DNA of 64,000 nt, taken from the NCBI RefSeq assembly GCF_020080835.1, contig NC_058159.1, forward strand, positions 19,688,474 to 19,752,473, in the 5' to 3' direction. Position numbers and translations under genes: made by a program. The stretch comes from Cotesia glomerata (lineage: Eukaryota; Arthropoda; Insecta; Hymenoptera; Braconidae). The notes under the pieces were generated by a model that was not told where the DNA came from, searched no databases, and worked only from the letters and a program-made list of their open reading frames with translations. The stretch's first letter is position 1, and the number at the start of each line of letters is the position of its first letter. Positions 31,262-43,388 of this stretch are shown here, piece after piece.

Positions 31262-32255
31262 TTCATTATCTTTTTTGAAATTAACCATTTTGTTTATATT
31301 TTTCATCTAGGTTACACCATAAAAATTTATTGTATTCCTATCGAAGCGGGCGGGTATCAGCTAGTTATTAATAAATTCATAACAAATTAAGTGGTATTAA
31401 AAATATATTTATTATTACTCATTTTATTAGAAATTATCTTAAATCGACCGTTTTTTATAATAATTTAACGATATCGTTGTAAAATTTTAGAGAAGACGCA
31501 TCAGACACAATTTACCATTTTAATTTTAATCATTAAAATCAGTATAATCATTTAACAATATCAACTTGATAATATTTATGTTTAATTTATCTGTGTTATG
31601 ATATAATCGAGTTCATCCTTCATGATTATTCCAATACATATAAGTTATTTCAGTTATTAATGATTTAGCTATTCTTTCTTAAAAACGTATGATTATGAAT
31701 TCCTACTGTCCCAACAGTCAATCGATAAAATTTAAAATCAATCATTTTGACAGTTATTATAGCAACGGTAACCATGATAACGGTAACCATGGTAACGGCA
31801 ACCATGGTAACGGTAACCATGGCAACGGTAACCACGGCAACGGTAACCATAGCAACGGTAACCATGGCAACGATAACCATGACAATGGTAACCATGGCAA
31901 AGGTTGATTAGCGTGGGTGGTTGTAGGGGGGTTGAGTTCGATAATTTACGGGTGCCACTGATGGTTTCTTAGATTAGAGGGTCAAAATGATATTTCGCTC
32001 CCAAAAAAAGAGATATAGGGAAGGGAAAGATTATAGGGCACGGGAGGGGAGGAGAAGAATGAGAGGGAGGGGAGGGGAGGGCATATGTGATGGTAGACGA
32101 AAAATTCATTTTGGCTAGGAATTGCGTAAAATCCGTTCTTAGTGAGCGTCTACATCACGAATGGAGTAACTATGCTAAATTTCAAGTCAATCGGGCGAAT
32201 AGTTTCGGAGATCTCGTGATGAGTGAGTGGTATTTCGCTTATATATATATAGATT
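31262..32255 (+). repeat. Composite repeat copy C
   Basis: Nearly identical to copy A (28748-29752), differing by small indels and one minisatellite unit. The minisatellite spans 31767-31905. It also ends cgcttatatatatatagat. The close match suggests recent duplication, gene conversion or an assembly artefact near the gap. Confidence 0.75.
31767..31905 (+). repeat. 15-bp X-box-like minisatellite, array C
   Basis: Nine units of the same ggtaaccatggcaac family as arrays A and B, with several perfect X-box matches and several degenerate units (catgataac, catgacaat). Confidence 0.8.
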
Positions 32256-33528
32256 AAGATCAGCATTAAGGCATGCACGTTGTATTCTCTTAACTTAAAA
32301 AAGCGTATTAAACGAATTTCAATTTTTTTATTGATATCGTAGAACTTATTTTAAATTTCTTTATTCTTTAATATTGAGCTTCCACTATTACTGACAAACA
32401 AAAACAGTAAAGAAAAGGCTCGTATTCTACTGTGAACTCTTTAAATTTAATTCAAAAAATTTCAAACTCAATAAACAAAGTTATAAAGATTCCACTATAC
32501 TGTTTTTCAATCATATTTTCAGTTATTGCTTTTAAGGCAAAGGTAAAAGCAGTGGTAAATTGCATAAAACACTTAGGATTTCTTATATTAACTTGACAAC
32601 GTTTTGTTTTATAAATATATTTATAAATTGCTTAAATATTTAAGCTATATCTATATATAGCTTAAATATTTTTTGTTCATACAATTTACGACGAGTACTT
32701 GTAAATATGAGTATTTATTCACACCTGATTGTAAAAGCATTCTTTTATAACTAGCTTAAAGATTTCGATATTATCTAAAGATTTAGCGATAAGAAACTTC
32801 GGTTCTAATAATAGAAGTTTCCGAATTGCGTGAGGTCGTACAGTTACGTTAATTGATTAAATATCGACTCATAAAATTAGAAAAAATCGTTATTCCATAA
32901 AGCAGTCTGAAAATTCGGTGGTCATCTACTTCTCACGCTTTTCCTTGTGCTATATAAAAGTTACAATGATTTTCAAGACAACTTGTGAAGCAAGCCTTTA
33001 AATAAATTGCAAGTTTGCCCGAGCTGAAAAAATTAACGAATAAAAAAAAAATTAACTGCTATAAGAAAACAATTGATTTAAGCTCATCTAATTTCATTTT
33101 TTCGACTCGGGTGATTATTTCCAGATTTTTAACTGTTCAATTACCAAAAATTAGTGAAGTATTCGGCCCCCCTCTCTCCCTACAACTATTCGTTTTGACT
33201 CCAACGCTTGAATTGACTTTGATGATTTTGGATATTGTTTCTATACTGAAATTTAGTGCAAGTAGAATGAGTAAATTTGATTAGTAAAAAAATAATGCAT
33301 TTTTGAAGTCGGCGTAACTATATTGCATTGTTTTTTTTCAACCATTCTTCAATTAGTCCGAAGACATTTTTCCAAATACGAATAATCAAAATTAGTATGA
33401 CAAATATATGAATCACATACTACATGCTCTATTTTTACTTGAAAAATTTTTTATACATGTACAGCATATAAATTGAATAGCTACATTTTTTTGCCGATAA
33501 ATAAAAACAAAAAATATTCATTTTACAG
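32256..33528 (+). other. Intron end, no element recognised
   Basis: AT-rich sequence leading to the 33529 exon. A short palindrome (aagctatatctatatatagctt) lies at 32642-32663. The polypyrimidine/acceptor region is at 33505-33528. The small frames here show no protein-like features. Confidence 0.6.
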
Positions 33529-33604
33529 TTGAAAGGAGACGAAGATTTAATATCAATGATAGGATCAAAGAACTTGGTACGCTATTGCCAAAAACTAATG
33601 ATCC
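33529..33604 (+). CDS. Mitf-like bHLH-Zip factor, exon with basic region and helix 1
   Basis: This exon is 76 bases: two bases completing Ile, 24 codons, and two bases of a Pro codon. It reads ERRRRFNINDRIKEL, then GTLLPKTNDP, and is flanked by ttttacag and gtaagt. The ERRRR basic residues and the following helix are diagnostic for the MITF/TFE family and contact the E-box/M-box. The LLPK wording is insect-like (vertebrates have LIPK). Together with exon 3154-3334, the series HN-x-IERRRR is exact. The next exon should supply the loop, helix 2 and zipper. It is not found in this window, so it probably lies beyond 64000. Confidence 0.95.
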
Positions 33605-33957
33605 GTAAGTATATTTGGCTCTATTTAGTTTTAAAAAATTTTTGTAAATCCAAATATATACTTAAGTCGAAACTTTAGGCAATGTTAAAAGCTATATGAA
33701 CTTTTGAAAATTGTACATTGACTTTGTGTGAACTTAAATTTGTATATAATCTTGAGGCCAATAAATTAAAATATCGGAGAAATCAATTAGACCTATTTAG
33801 ACTTAAAGTCTTACATAAAATTTCTGACCGATGAAGAGATTGAAGAATATCCAATTTTTTTTGAGCCAATACTTTTTCAATTTATTATCATCATTTTTTT
33901 TATAGGGTTATCCTGTATGTATATATATATAGAAAAGTGTTTCAAAAAACGACGATA
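33605..33957 (+). other. Start of the next Mitf intron
   Basis: The donor GTAAGT is at 33605-33610. The sequence is AT-rich, without another exon or recognisable repeat until family D begins at about 33958. The intron probably continues to the end of the window. Confidence 0.7.
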
Positions 33958-34129
33958 TTTTTAACTTCCCGCTAAGAAAATTGAAAATTTTCAAAAATCG
34001 GGAAATTATTGGTCTTACCTCTTTTTTCGAAAATCGAGTTTTCATCAGATATCGACATTTTGAGGTCCTAGGAAGCTTCCCTGACTATTCCCGCGAGGGT
34101 GTCACTATGTCTGTATGTATGTGTGTTTT

Positions 34130-35505
<1,376 letters not shown>

Positions 35506-35573
<68 letters not shown>
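35506..35573. repeat. (TG)n microsatellite
   Basis: About 34 TG repeats adjoining the 5' side of R1 copy b. Confidence 0.95.
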
Positions 35574-35575
<2 letters not shown>

Positions 35576-35706
35576 CGTGTGTCTTATAACTTCTGAACCG
35601 CTCGACCGATTTTATCACGGTTGGTGCCATTCGAAAGGGCTTGACCAAACTTAGATTTTGAATACAATTTGAACCGATTCGAACCGGTAGATTTTGAGAA
35701 ATCTCA

Positions 35707-36341
35707 AAAAAAAATTAGAAAAACGGTTGACCCTGAAGGCCATCCCTGCAATTTCCTGCTAATTTCATACCTAGGCGCTTAAAATTGCACTTATGACGTT
35801 TTTGAGCTCTTCGAGCTCAAAAATACAATTTATGTGTTATTTGGAGCTCTCCAAGCTCAAAGAGATAGCTTTGTTATACTTTTGAGCTCTTCGAGCTCAG
35901 AAGTCATCGAAATTCGATGAAACACGATTTTTTTAATTTTCAAACTTCTAAACTTTCTAAAAACTCTATAAAAATTTAAAACAAAAAAATCGATCTGATG
36001 AAATATTTCGGAGTTATTACAAAAAAAACACTTTTTTCGATTTTTTCGACAACGATATCTCACGAATGCATCAACCGATTTTGACGCTCTAAGTAGCGAT
36101 CGATGCGGGTTTTCAAGGTTAAGAGCTGATTAGTTTTCGAGGTCGATCGGTTTAGCCAATTCGGAGATATTTGAAAAATATGAAAAAAAAAAACAACTTT
36201 TTTTTTCACTTTTTTTGCAATTTCTCGAAATCTACTGGTCCGAATCGGTTCCAATTAACAGGGAATCTAAGTTTAGCGAAGACCTTTCAAATGACACCAA
36301 CTGCGATCAAATCGGTCAAGCCGTTCAGAAGTTATAAGAGG

Positions 36342-36407
<66 letters not shown>

Positions 36408-36567
36408 TACATACCGACGTACGGACATTATCGTGAAAATAATCAGGAAAGCTTCTTAGGGCTTCAAAACGTCGAGATCTGTTAAAACCTCGATTTTTGC
36501 AAAACGGGGTAAAACCAATAACTTCCCGATTTTTCGAAAATCTTCGATTTCCTGAACGGGAAGTTAA
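35707..36567 (-). repeat. Family D, complete reverse copy
   Basis: It begins attagaaaaacggttgaccc and ends gaacgggaagttaaaaattt. It contains GAGCTC words (35805-35900) and a (CA)n tract at 36344-36402. It is joined tail to tail with the previous forward copy. Confidence 0.8.
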
Positions 36568-37115
36568 AAATTTGTTTCAAAAATGGTTTTTTTTTAATAA
36601 CTTTAAAACGGCTTTACCGATCGATTCCAAAAACTAATCAGCTCTTAACCTTGAAACACCACGTCGATCGTCGCTAATCCGGTCAAAATCGGTTGATTTG
36701 TTCGAGAGATATCGTGAACGAAAGAAATCCGAAAAAAGTGTTTTTTCGGAGTTACTCCGAAATTTCTAGTTTGATCAATTAAATCTTAGAAATTCTTCAT
36801 GAGGCTTAAAAAACTGCGTAGAATGCTGCCAAACGCGTAAAATTTGGTTCATTCATTCAAAAGTTATTGCGGTTTGAAAATTCACAAAATAGTGTTTTAT
36901 CAAACTTTTATCAGACTTTGGAGCTCAAAGAGCTCAAAAGCATAGAAAAAGTATCTTTGAGCTTGGAGAGCTCATAACAACACATAGATTGTTTTTTTTG
37001 AGCCCGAAGAGCTCAAAAACTTCGTAGGTGCAATTTTAAGCGCCTAGGTATTAGCGGAATTAGCGGGAAGTTGCAGGGATGGCCTTTAGGGTCAACCGTT
37101 TTCCTAATTTTTTTT
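36568..37115 (+). repeat. Family D, forward right half
   Basis: It starts with the aaaatggtttttttttaata block and runs through the GAGCTC words to gcgggaagttgcagggatgg and poly-T. It has no TG tract and no left half. Confidence 0.75.
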
Positions 37116-37506
37116 TCTTCGTATTCCGCGCAAAATATCGTAGGATATGCCCAAACAAATGTCCTGTCAAAAACGGAGCACGAAATTTTAATTTTTTACA
37201 TTATTTCCTTCCGTAAACTATAAAGGAATTTTTTTTTTAGAAAAAAATGAACAAAAATAATAACGTGGAAATGCTCACATTTTTCTCGCATATTCTATAA
37301 ACTCACATTAAGATGATCCTCCCCACATTTCTTTCTCAATCCTTTCCTACCAATATCCTGTTACGTGAATGTGGAACGCTTCACGTAATAATTACCGTAA
37401 CTCCTATTCTTTCCTGCTTCACAGCATTATTTATATTTGTAAAAAATGCTTGCCGTAAGATGGACGGTGTGGCTTAATGTATATATAATAAGCGAAAGGA
37501 AATTTA
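37116..37506 (+). mobile_element. SINE body without head, plus spacer
   Basis: Positions 37278-37442 match the SINE body of 30970-31140 and 37589-37756 (ctcgcatattctataaactc ... gtaactcctattctttcctg). No tRNA-like head precedes it. This leaves a direct duplication of the body on both sides of the head at 37512. The rest is non-genic. Confidence 0.6.
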
Positions 37507-37757
37507 GTATAGACCGGATAGCTCAAATGGTAGAGTAGCCGACATGTCTTCGGAAGGTTCTGGGTTCGAATCCCAGTCTGAGCTATCTAATAATTTTTCT
37601 CGCATATTCTATAAACTCACATTAAGATGATCCTCTTCGCATTCCTTTCTCAATCCTTTCCTACCAATATCCTGTAACGTGAATGTGGAACGCTTCACGT
37701 AATAATTACCGTAACTCCTATTCTTTTTGGCTTCACAGCATTATTTATATTTGTAGG
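37507..37757 (+). mobile_element. tRNA-derived SINE, copy 2
   Basis: The head at 37512-37587 shows agctcaaatggtagagtagc (D arm/A box) and a perfectly paired T arm, ctgggttcgaatcccag. The anticodon-stem region gccgacatgtcttcgga pairs for four bases around a loop with TGT in the anticodon position. The base before it is A rather than T. The acceptor ends pair poorly. It is therefore a SINE head, not a functional tRNA gene. Confidence 0.75.
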
Positions 37758-38587
37758 GACAGGTATACCGAAATTATTTTTTCGGTGGCCGAAAAAAGTC
37801 TCACTGAGTAAAGAATATAACATCTTTGCTTAATATTAATTAAAATAAAGATTTTTAATTGTTAGATATATTTACCCAAGGATGGTATGAGTGCTCATAC
37901 CGACAATAATGTGGTGAAAATAAATAATAAGTAAAAATTTAAAATTTAAAGAAAATTTAAAATTTAGTCTACCGTCAATTTGGATCGGAAAAAGTTGGCT
38001 TTGAATTTACTGAACTCTTCAATTAATGAAATCACCGATCTTCGGAATAAAAATAGAAATAATAATAATAATAATAATAATGGAGGTTTTACTTGTATCA
38101 TATGGACAGTGTTTTACAAGGGAGGGTGGGGTATTATTATCACTTCATTATTATCACTAACTTCCATTATTATCACTACATTATTATCACTACTTTCTTC
38201 GTCCCCACCCCCCTGCATGTCGGGATTTTTTCATGCTCGACACACACACACACACACACGGTGCTGCGGCTGTGGCCGACTTACGCGTTATAATCAGTAC
38301 CTGCATTTGCATTACGGCCTTAAATAGTATGGAAGGTACTTCTATAATGGCATCTTTTATCTTCCATAACTATATGGAAAAACCATAGAGAACCCGGCCG
38401 GTACAGAGGCTGGCAACGTAACGCACATATTCTTTATTTATAATCACTGAAAAATATTGGTGCGGGCCAGAATCGAACCTTGGTCCCACTCTTTCGAAAC
38501 GCAGGTACCAAGCCAATTAGGCTGTTGCTAACCTACTTTAATAATTATTTTATTTCATCAAAAACGATTCAAAAAGAAATGTCGGTA
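37758..38587 (-). other. Non-genic region with ATTATC minisatellite and tRNA-like sequence
   Basis: Positions 38058-38083 are (AAT)n. Positions 38130-38200 hold four attattatcact units. Positions 38241-38260 are (AC)n. On the minus strand at about 38464-38545, cctaattggcttggtacctg (A-box-like) and aaggttcgattctgg (B-box-like) form a further tRNA-derived sequence. The ctgcggctgtggccgactt block matches the region near 2520. No gene is seen. Confidence 0.5.
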
Positions 38588-38916
38588 TGTAAAAAAAAAA
38601 AACGCTTTTTTCGAAATTTTTCGTTTTCGATAACTCCCGAACGAATCAACTGATTTCGTGGGACTGGTGGCAATCGAAGTGGTCTTTCAAGTTTAAGAGC
38701 GGAATAATTTTTGGGATTGATCGGTGGAGCCTTTTAAAAGTTATTCCAAAAAAACCATTTTTTGAAAATTCTATTTTTGAGATTTCTAAAAATCTAGCGT
38801 ACCGAATCGATTCAAATATTTACGCAATTTAATAGCGATGATACTCTCTAGATCGCCACCTATTACGATCCGATCGGTTGAGCCGTTCAAAAGTTATAAG
38901 AGATTCACACACGTAA
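38588..38916 (-). repeat. Family D, reverse partial copy
   Basis: It contains the tttcgttttcgataactccc, attgatcggtggagcc and ccgatcggttgagccgttca blocks in reverse orientation. It ends at the point where the CA tract would begin (gagattcacacac). Confidence 0.75.
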
Positions 38917-39118
38917 AAAAGAAAACTTGAAAAATTACAGTATATAATGCAATATGGCGCTTCGTGATGAAAACTGAAAAAATTACAGTTTCGGATTGTA
39001 ATTATTACAGATCTCTAAATAAAAAGTTGGATTGGTAAGATGTGAAGTCTTGTTGCTAGGCAATGGTTGCTATGGGGGCGTTGCTAGGGGGAGGAGGAGA
39101 GGAGGGGTTGCTATAGAG
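38917..39118. other. Short spacer with X-box-like word
   Basis: Positions 39020-39075 repeat the sequence at 27675-27730, including ttgctaggcaatggttgc, close to the X-box form gttgctaggcaac. It lies next to the 3' tail of the LINE fragment that follows. Confidence 0.45.
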
Positions 39119-40155
39119 AGATTGATTGATTGATTGATTGATAAATTTATTTATGCCAAGGCACAGGCCAAATGGCAATTTAAATACAAAATATTTGCAT
39201 TTTAAAAATAATAATATTAAATGTAAGTACATAGTTCTTAACCTAAATTTTAGAATAATATTGCAAAAACTTTTAACCATTTTAAACTTTTCTAAACTGA
39301 TTCGACTAATATCTCAATTTAAATTTTTTAATTAGTATAGAAGTACTGTAATCAACAAATTTAATCTATCAATTGTTCAATTTATCAACTGTCTAAATTT
39401 AGCAAATAGTCAAAAACTTTATTTTTGAAGACTTCACTGCTACTTGAGTTTACGATTTCTTCTGGTAGTTCTTCCCACAGACGAATCACGGAGATCAAGA
39501 ATGAGTGTTCCATATAGGTGGTAGCAAAATGAGGTATCTTGAAGGAAGTATGTTTTTTAGCTGCTAGTCTATTGGAACGTCTAACATCAATGTCTTCAAT
39601 GAATAGCTCTCGTAAGTACTTGGGCTTTTCAACTTGAAGTAACTTGTAAAAATAACAGCTCATGTAGTATATTCGGCGATACTTTACAGACAGCCATCCC
39701 AGCTCACGTCTGAAAGGTGTAATGTGCTCATCTTTTTTGAGATTAAAAATAAATCTGATAGAGCAGTTAATCGCACGTTGTAGTTTTAAATTGTTATCAG
39801 AAGTTGAGTCGACCAATACAACGGAACAATAGTCAACGAGTGGTAAGATGGTTGCTGATACTAGTAATTTCCTTATAGGAGTTGAAAAGATATTTTTCCT
39901 TACTTTGAGACAATGCAGAGCTGAGTTCACTTTACTAACTATCTGAGTGACGTGGTAGTTCCATGACAGATTTCTGCTTAGCTGAATACCTAAGCACTTG
40001 GTATAGTTAACGTAGGGTATTATGACACCATTTACTTCTATTGGTGGCAGATCCAAGTCCTCAAGCTTTTTCAACTTACTATTAGAGCCCAAGATCATAG
40101 CCTTTGTTTTAGCTAGGTTGATTTCCAATCCATGGTCTCTTGCCCAGTCAGCGAG
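39119..40155 (-). mobile_element. 5'-truncated LINE (jockey/CR1-like)
   Basis: A minus-strand element ends in an (ATCA)n-type tail (39120-39142, gattgattgattgattg on +), preceded by a short 3' UTR and the ORF2 C-terminus. The 5' break near 40155 meets a G-rich, low-complexity flank (40150-40290). Confidence 0.75.
39385..40155 (-). pseudogene. LINE ORF2 C-terminal fragment
   Basis: Homology begins LADWARDHGLEINLAKTKAM, the segment just after the RT catalytic motif, and continues TKCLGIQLSRNLSWNYH, LLVSATILPLVDYCSVV and RLWEELPEEIV to the stop at 39385. This order is typical of the post-RT region of jockey/CR1-group LINEs. The catalytic Asp pair and endonuclease are absent through 5' truncation. 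Residues encoded above 40155 come from the flank, not the element. It is a different LINE lineage from the R1-like copies. Confidence 0.75.
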
Positions 40156-40395
40156 GGGAGGGGTTATATGAAGAGAGGGGAGGGGAGGGGTTCTATGGGG
40201 GAGAGGGAGGGAGAGCAAGGGGGTCTCCATGGAGGCGTTGCAATGGAGTTTTATGGGGTCTTCTATGGGGTTTCTTTTGGGGGTAGTAGTAAACATTATA
40301 AGGGTAGTAAGTGCTCAAGAGCGTTTATTTTCATTAATTTGATGTATTAATTTCATTTGTTATTAACTTCACTGATATGTTTATGTTTACTTTTT
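40156..40395. other. G-rich low-complexity flank
   Basis: Repeated gggaggggtt/tatgggg words, then AT-rich sequence. No gene is seen. Confidence 0.5.
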
Positions 40396-41330
40396 TAACT
40401 ACGCGCTAAGAAAATTGAAAATTTTCAAAAATCGGGAAGTTATTGTTTTTACCTCGTTTTTCGAAAATCGAGTTGTCATCAGATCTCGACGTTTTGAGGT
40501 CCTACACGGAAAGAACAATAACCCACTGTACATCCTCGTATAGTATACTCCGTGGTATTTGTAGTGAAAAAAAATTTCAGACTATAGTCAATATCCTTCA
40601 AAGTATACTAAATTATTTTTGGACTGTACTCAGTGAAGTCTCCGATTTAATCGATTAATTTTTCTGGTTATATCGCGTAAAACTTCACGGGATATAATCT
40701 GAAAAAATATTTCGTGTAAATTAAATTATACTCGGTTGAAATTTGGATTATGCAAACGATGACTTCGCCAATTTTTTTTCTAGCGCCTGCGCACTTAGCA
40801 TTATCATATTTATTATGTATTTTAAATATTAGGTTAATCAAATATTGTTTCAAATAATTATTACATACATCAAAAACATTTAAGGAGCATTAAAGCACAA
40901 TTTTTCCGATAATTTGGGGTTAAAAAAGATTATATCCCGTGAAGTTTTACGCGATATAACCAGAAAAATTAATCGATTAATTCGGAGACTTCACTGAGTA
41001 CAGTCCAAAAATAATTTAGTATACTTTGAAGGATATTGACTATAGTCTGAAATTTTTTTTACTACAAATACCACGGAGTATATTATACGAGGATGCACAG
41101 TGGATTATTGTTCTTTCCGTGTAGAAAACTTCCCTGACTATTCCCGCGATGGTGTCTGTATGTCTGTATGTGTGTGTGGATGTATGTAAACCTCATAACT
41201 TTTGAACGGCTTGACCGATTTGATAGTGGTTGGTGCCATTCAAAAGAGTTTGACTAAACTTAGATTTATAATACAAGTTGGATCGATTCGGCCGATAGAT
41301 TTTGAAAAATCAAGAAAAATTTCCGCTACT
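40396..41330 (+). repeat. Family D left part split by a foldback MITE
   Basis: cgctaagaaaattgaaaatt...gttttgaggtccTA is interrupted at 40505. It resumes after 41123 with gaaaacttccctgactattcc and gatggtgtctgtatg, then continues past a short TG run into the right half. Other copies read ggtcctaggaagcttccctg, so the insertion point is exact. Confidence 0.8.
40505..41121. mobile_element. Family T foldback MITE with TA duplication
   Basis: The ends are cacggaaagaacaataaccc and ggattattgttctttccgtg, flanked by TA (40503-40504 and 41122-41123). Nearly the whole element is an inverted repeat: arms of about 230 bases (40505-40735 and 40890-41121) around a loop of about 150 bases. Uninterrupted copies of family D show a single TA at this point, which confirms the target duplication. 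Confidence 0.9.
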
Positions 41331-41950
41331 TTTGTAATTAAGCGTTCAAAATTGCACTTATTATGTTTTTGAGCTCGAAGAGCTTAAAAATATAATTTTC
41401 GTGTAATTTTGAGCTCTCCGAGCTCAAAAGTCTGATAGAAGTTTAATAAAACACTATTTTTTGAATTTTCGAACCGCAATAACTTTTGAATGAATCAACT
41501 GATTTCCACGCGGTTAGCGGCATTCAACGCAGTTTTTCAAATTCTATGATATATTTTCAAACCAAAATTGATCAGACCAAAAATTTCGGTGTGATTCGAA
41601 AAAAACACTTTTTTTCGATTTCTTTCGTCAACGATAACTCACGAACGAATCAACCGATTTTGACCGGCTTGGTGGCGATCGACGTGGTTTTTTGATGTTG
41701 AGAGCTGATTAGTTTTTGAAATTGATTGGTCGAGCCGTTTGAAAGTTATTAAAAAAAAACCACATTTAAAAAAATTTTTTTTCGCAGTTTTTTTAAGATT
41801 TTTCAAAATCTATCGTCCGAATCGGTCCAAATTGTATTCAAAATCTAAGTTTAGTCGAACCCTTTTGAATGGCACTAACCGCGATCAAATCGGTCAAGCC
41901 GTTTAAAAGTTATGAGAGGTTCACATACACACACACATACATACATACAC
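41320..41950 (-). repeat. Family D, reverse copy, partial
   Basis: It runs from aattaagcgttcaaaattgc through the GAGCTC words and the ccgattttgaccggcttggt block to acatacacacacacatacat. It lacks the terminal gggaagtt at its first end. Confidence 0.75.
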
Positions 41951-41975
41951 ACTAGACTGTGCCAAATAAATCGAA

Positions 41976-42145
41976 GATTTTTTAACTTCCCACTAAGAAA
42001 ATGGAAGATTTTCAAAAATCGGGAAGTTATTGTTTTCACCCCGTTTTGCAAAAATCGAGTTTTCATCAAATCTCGACGTTTGAAGGTCACAGGAAGCTTC
42101 CCTGACTATCCCCGCGAGGTTGTCACGGTGTCTGTATGTATATGT

Positions 42146-42224
<79 letters not shown>

Positions 42225-42918
42225 TATGTGAACCGCTTATAACTTTTGAACGGCTCAAACGATTTCATCGCGGTTGGTGCTATTCGAAAGAACTTGACCA
42301 AACTTAGATTTTGAAAACTATTTAGACCGATTCAGATCAATAGATTTTGAGAAATCTTCCAAAAACTGAAAAAAACATTTTTTTCAAATGTGGTTTTTTT
42401 GGAATAACTTTTAAACGGCTTGATGGTTCAATTCCAAAAACTAATCAGCTCTTAACCTCAAAAAACCACGTCGATCACCACTAGTCCGGTCGAAATCGGT
42501 TGATTCATTCGAGAGATATCATGAACGAAAGAAAACCGAAAAAAGTGTTTTTTCGGAATAACTCCGAAATTCCTAGCGCGATCAATTCAAAATTTAAATT
42601 TCTTTATGAGGCTTAAAAAACTGCGTCGAATGCTGCCAACCGCGTGAAAATTGGTTTATTCATTCAAAAGTTATTGCGGTTTAAAAATTCAAAAAATAGT
42701 GTCTTATCAAATCTTTATCAGACTTTTGAGCTTGAAGAGCTCCATAGGAAAGCAATCTCTTTGAGCTCGGAGAGCTCAAAATAACCCATAAATTTTATTT
42801 TTAAGCTCGAAGAGCTCAAAAACGTCTTTGGTGCAATTTTAAGCGCCTAAGTATGGAATTAGCGGGAAGTTGCAGGGATGGCCTTCAGGGTCAACCGTTT
42901 TCCTAATTTTTTTTTTTT
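41976..42918 (+). repeat. Family D, complete forward copy
   Basis: It runs from aacttcccactaagaaaatg to agcgggaagttgcagggatg and ggtcaaccgttttcctaatt. A TG tract occupies 42150-42220. This uninterrupted copy, about 940 bases long, is the best single representative of the family here. Confidence 0.85.
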
Positions 42919-43160
42919 TTTTCCTTAGGGGGAGGGAATCCTTTTTACGGATTCTAGGCATAGCTGTTTGGCCTGGATATGTGGCAACTCGACGCAGCGT
43001 CATACTAAAACTCGACGCTGACGCCCCTACCCACTAAACCCTAAACCCCTTTCTCTTCTATCCTCTGATCCCCCATGGTACCGCCGTAAGGCATTTCTTC
43101 GCGGGGGGAGGAATTAGCTGCTGCTCTTCCTTCTGGTGGCTAAGATGTTATTTCTTTCTT

Positions 43161-43349
43161 CTAGATTCTGTCTTTCGCTCTTTTCCTCTCAATGGATCGC
43201 AACTCTGTAAGCACTTTTGTAGCAAAAGTGTTTGTGGCGTTCCAGACAGCACACACAAAGAAAACATGCTCCGCATCTTCATTGACCCCTGGACAAGACG
43301 GGCACTCTGGGGTATCATCGTGCTTCATCATCGATACTTCCGGTAACAT
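43161..43349 (-). pseudogene. R1-like ORF2 C-terminal remnant (copy c)
   Basis: It contains the zinc-knuckle region CPSCPGVNEDAEHVFFVC and then jumps to VWNATNTFATKVL. The roughly 40 residues found between these parts in copies a and f are deleted. It ends ERKRAKDRI, the natural C-terminus. Confidence 0.8.
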
Positions 43350-43388
43350 CCGTGTCCTGATAACATCTGCGTTAAATAATAGTTGATC

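Larger units (their letters stand above)
3335..33528 (+). other. Mitf intron of about 30.2 kb (phase 1)
   Basis: The donor GTAAGT is at 3335-3340 and the acceptor TTTTACAG at 33521-33528. The intron lies after the first base of the Ile codon in HNM-I-ERRRR, so it splits the DNA-binding basic region. It is filled with nested transposons, foldback elements, minisatellites and an assembly gap. The phase match between the flanking exons shows that both belong to one transcript. Confidence 0.9.

Noticed and set aside
33015..33284. 89-aa frame MPELKKLTNKKK...
   Set aside because: It lies in intron sequence before the acceptor, has no recognisable domain, uses a non-ATG start (the codon at 33015 is not a good start), and has biased AT-driven composition.
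37512..37587. Functional tRNA-Thr(TGT) gene
   Set aside because: The T arm and D arm are good, but the acceptor stem is poorly paired, the base before the anticodon is not T, and the sequence is repeated with a SINE body.
41912..42307. Frame through family D (FTPFCKNRVFIRSRRLKVTGSFPDYP), similar at 33981 and 53561
   Set aside because: The similarity comes from shared repeat DNA. The frame runs into the TG tract and is broken in other copies, so coding is unlikely.
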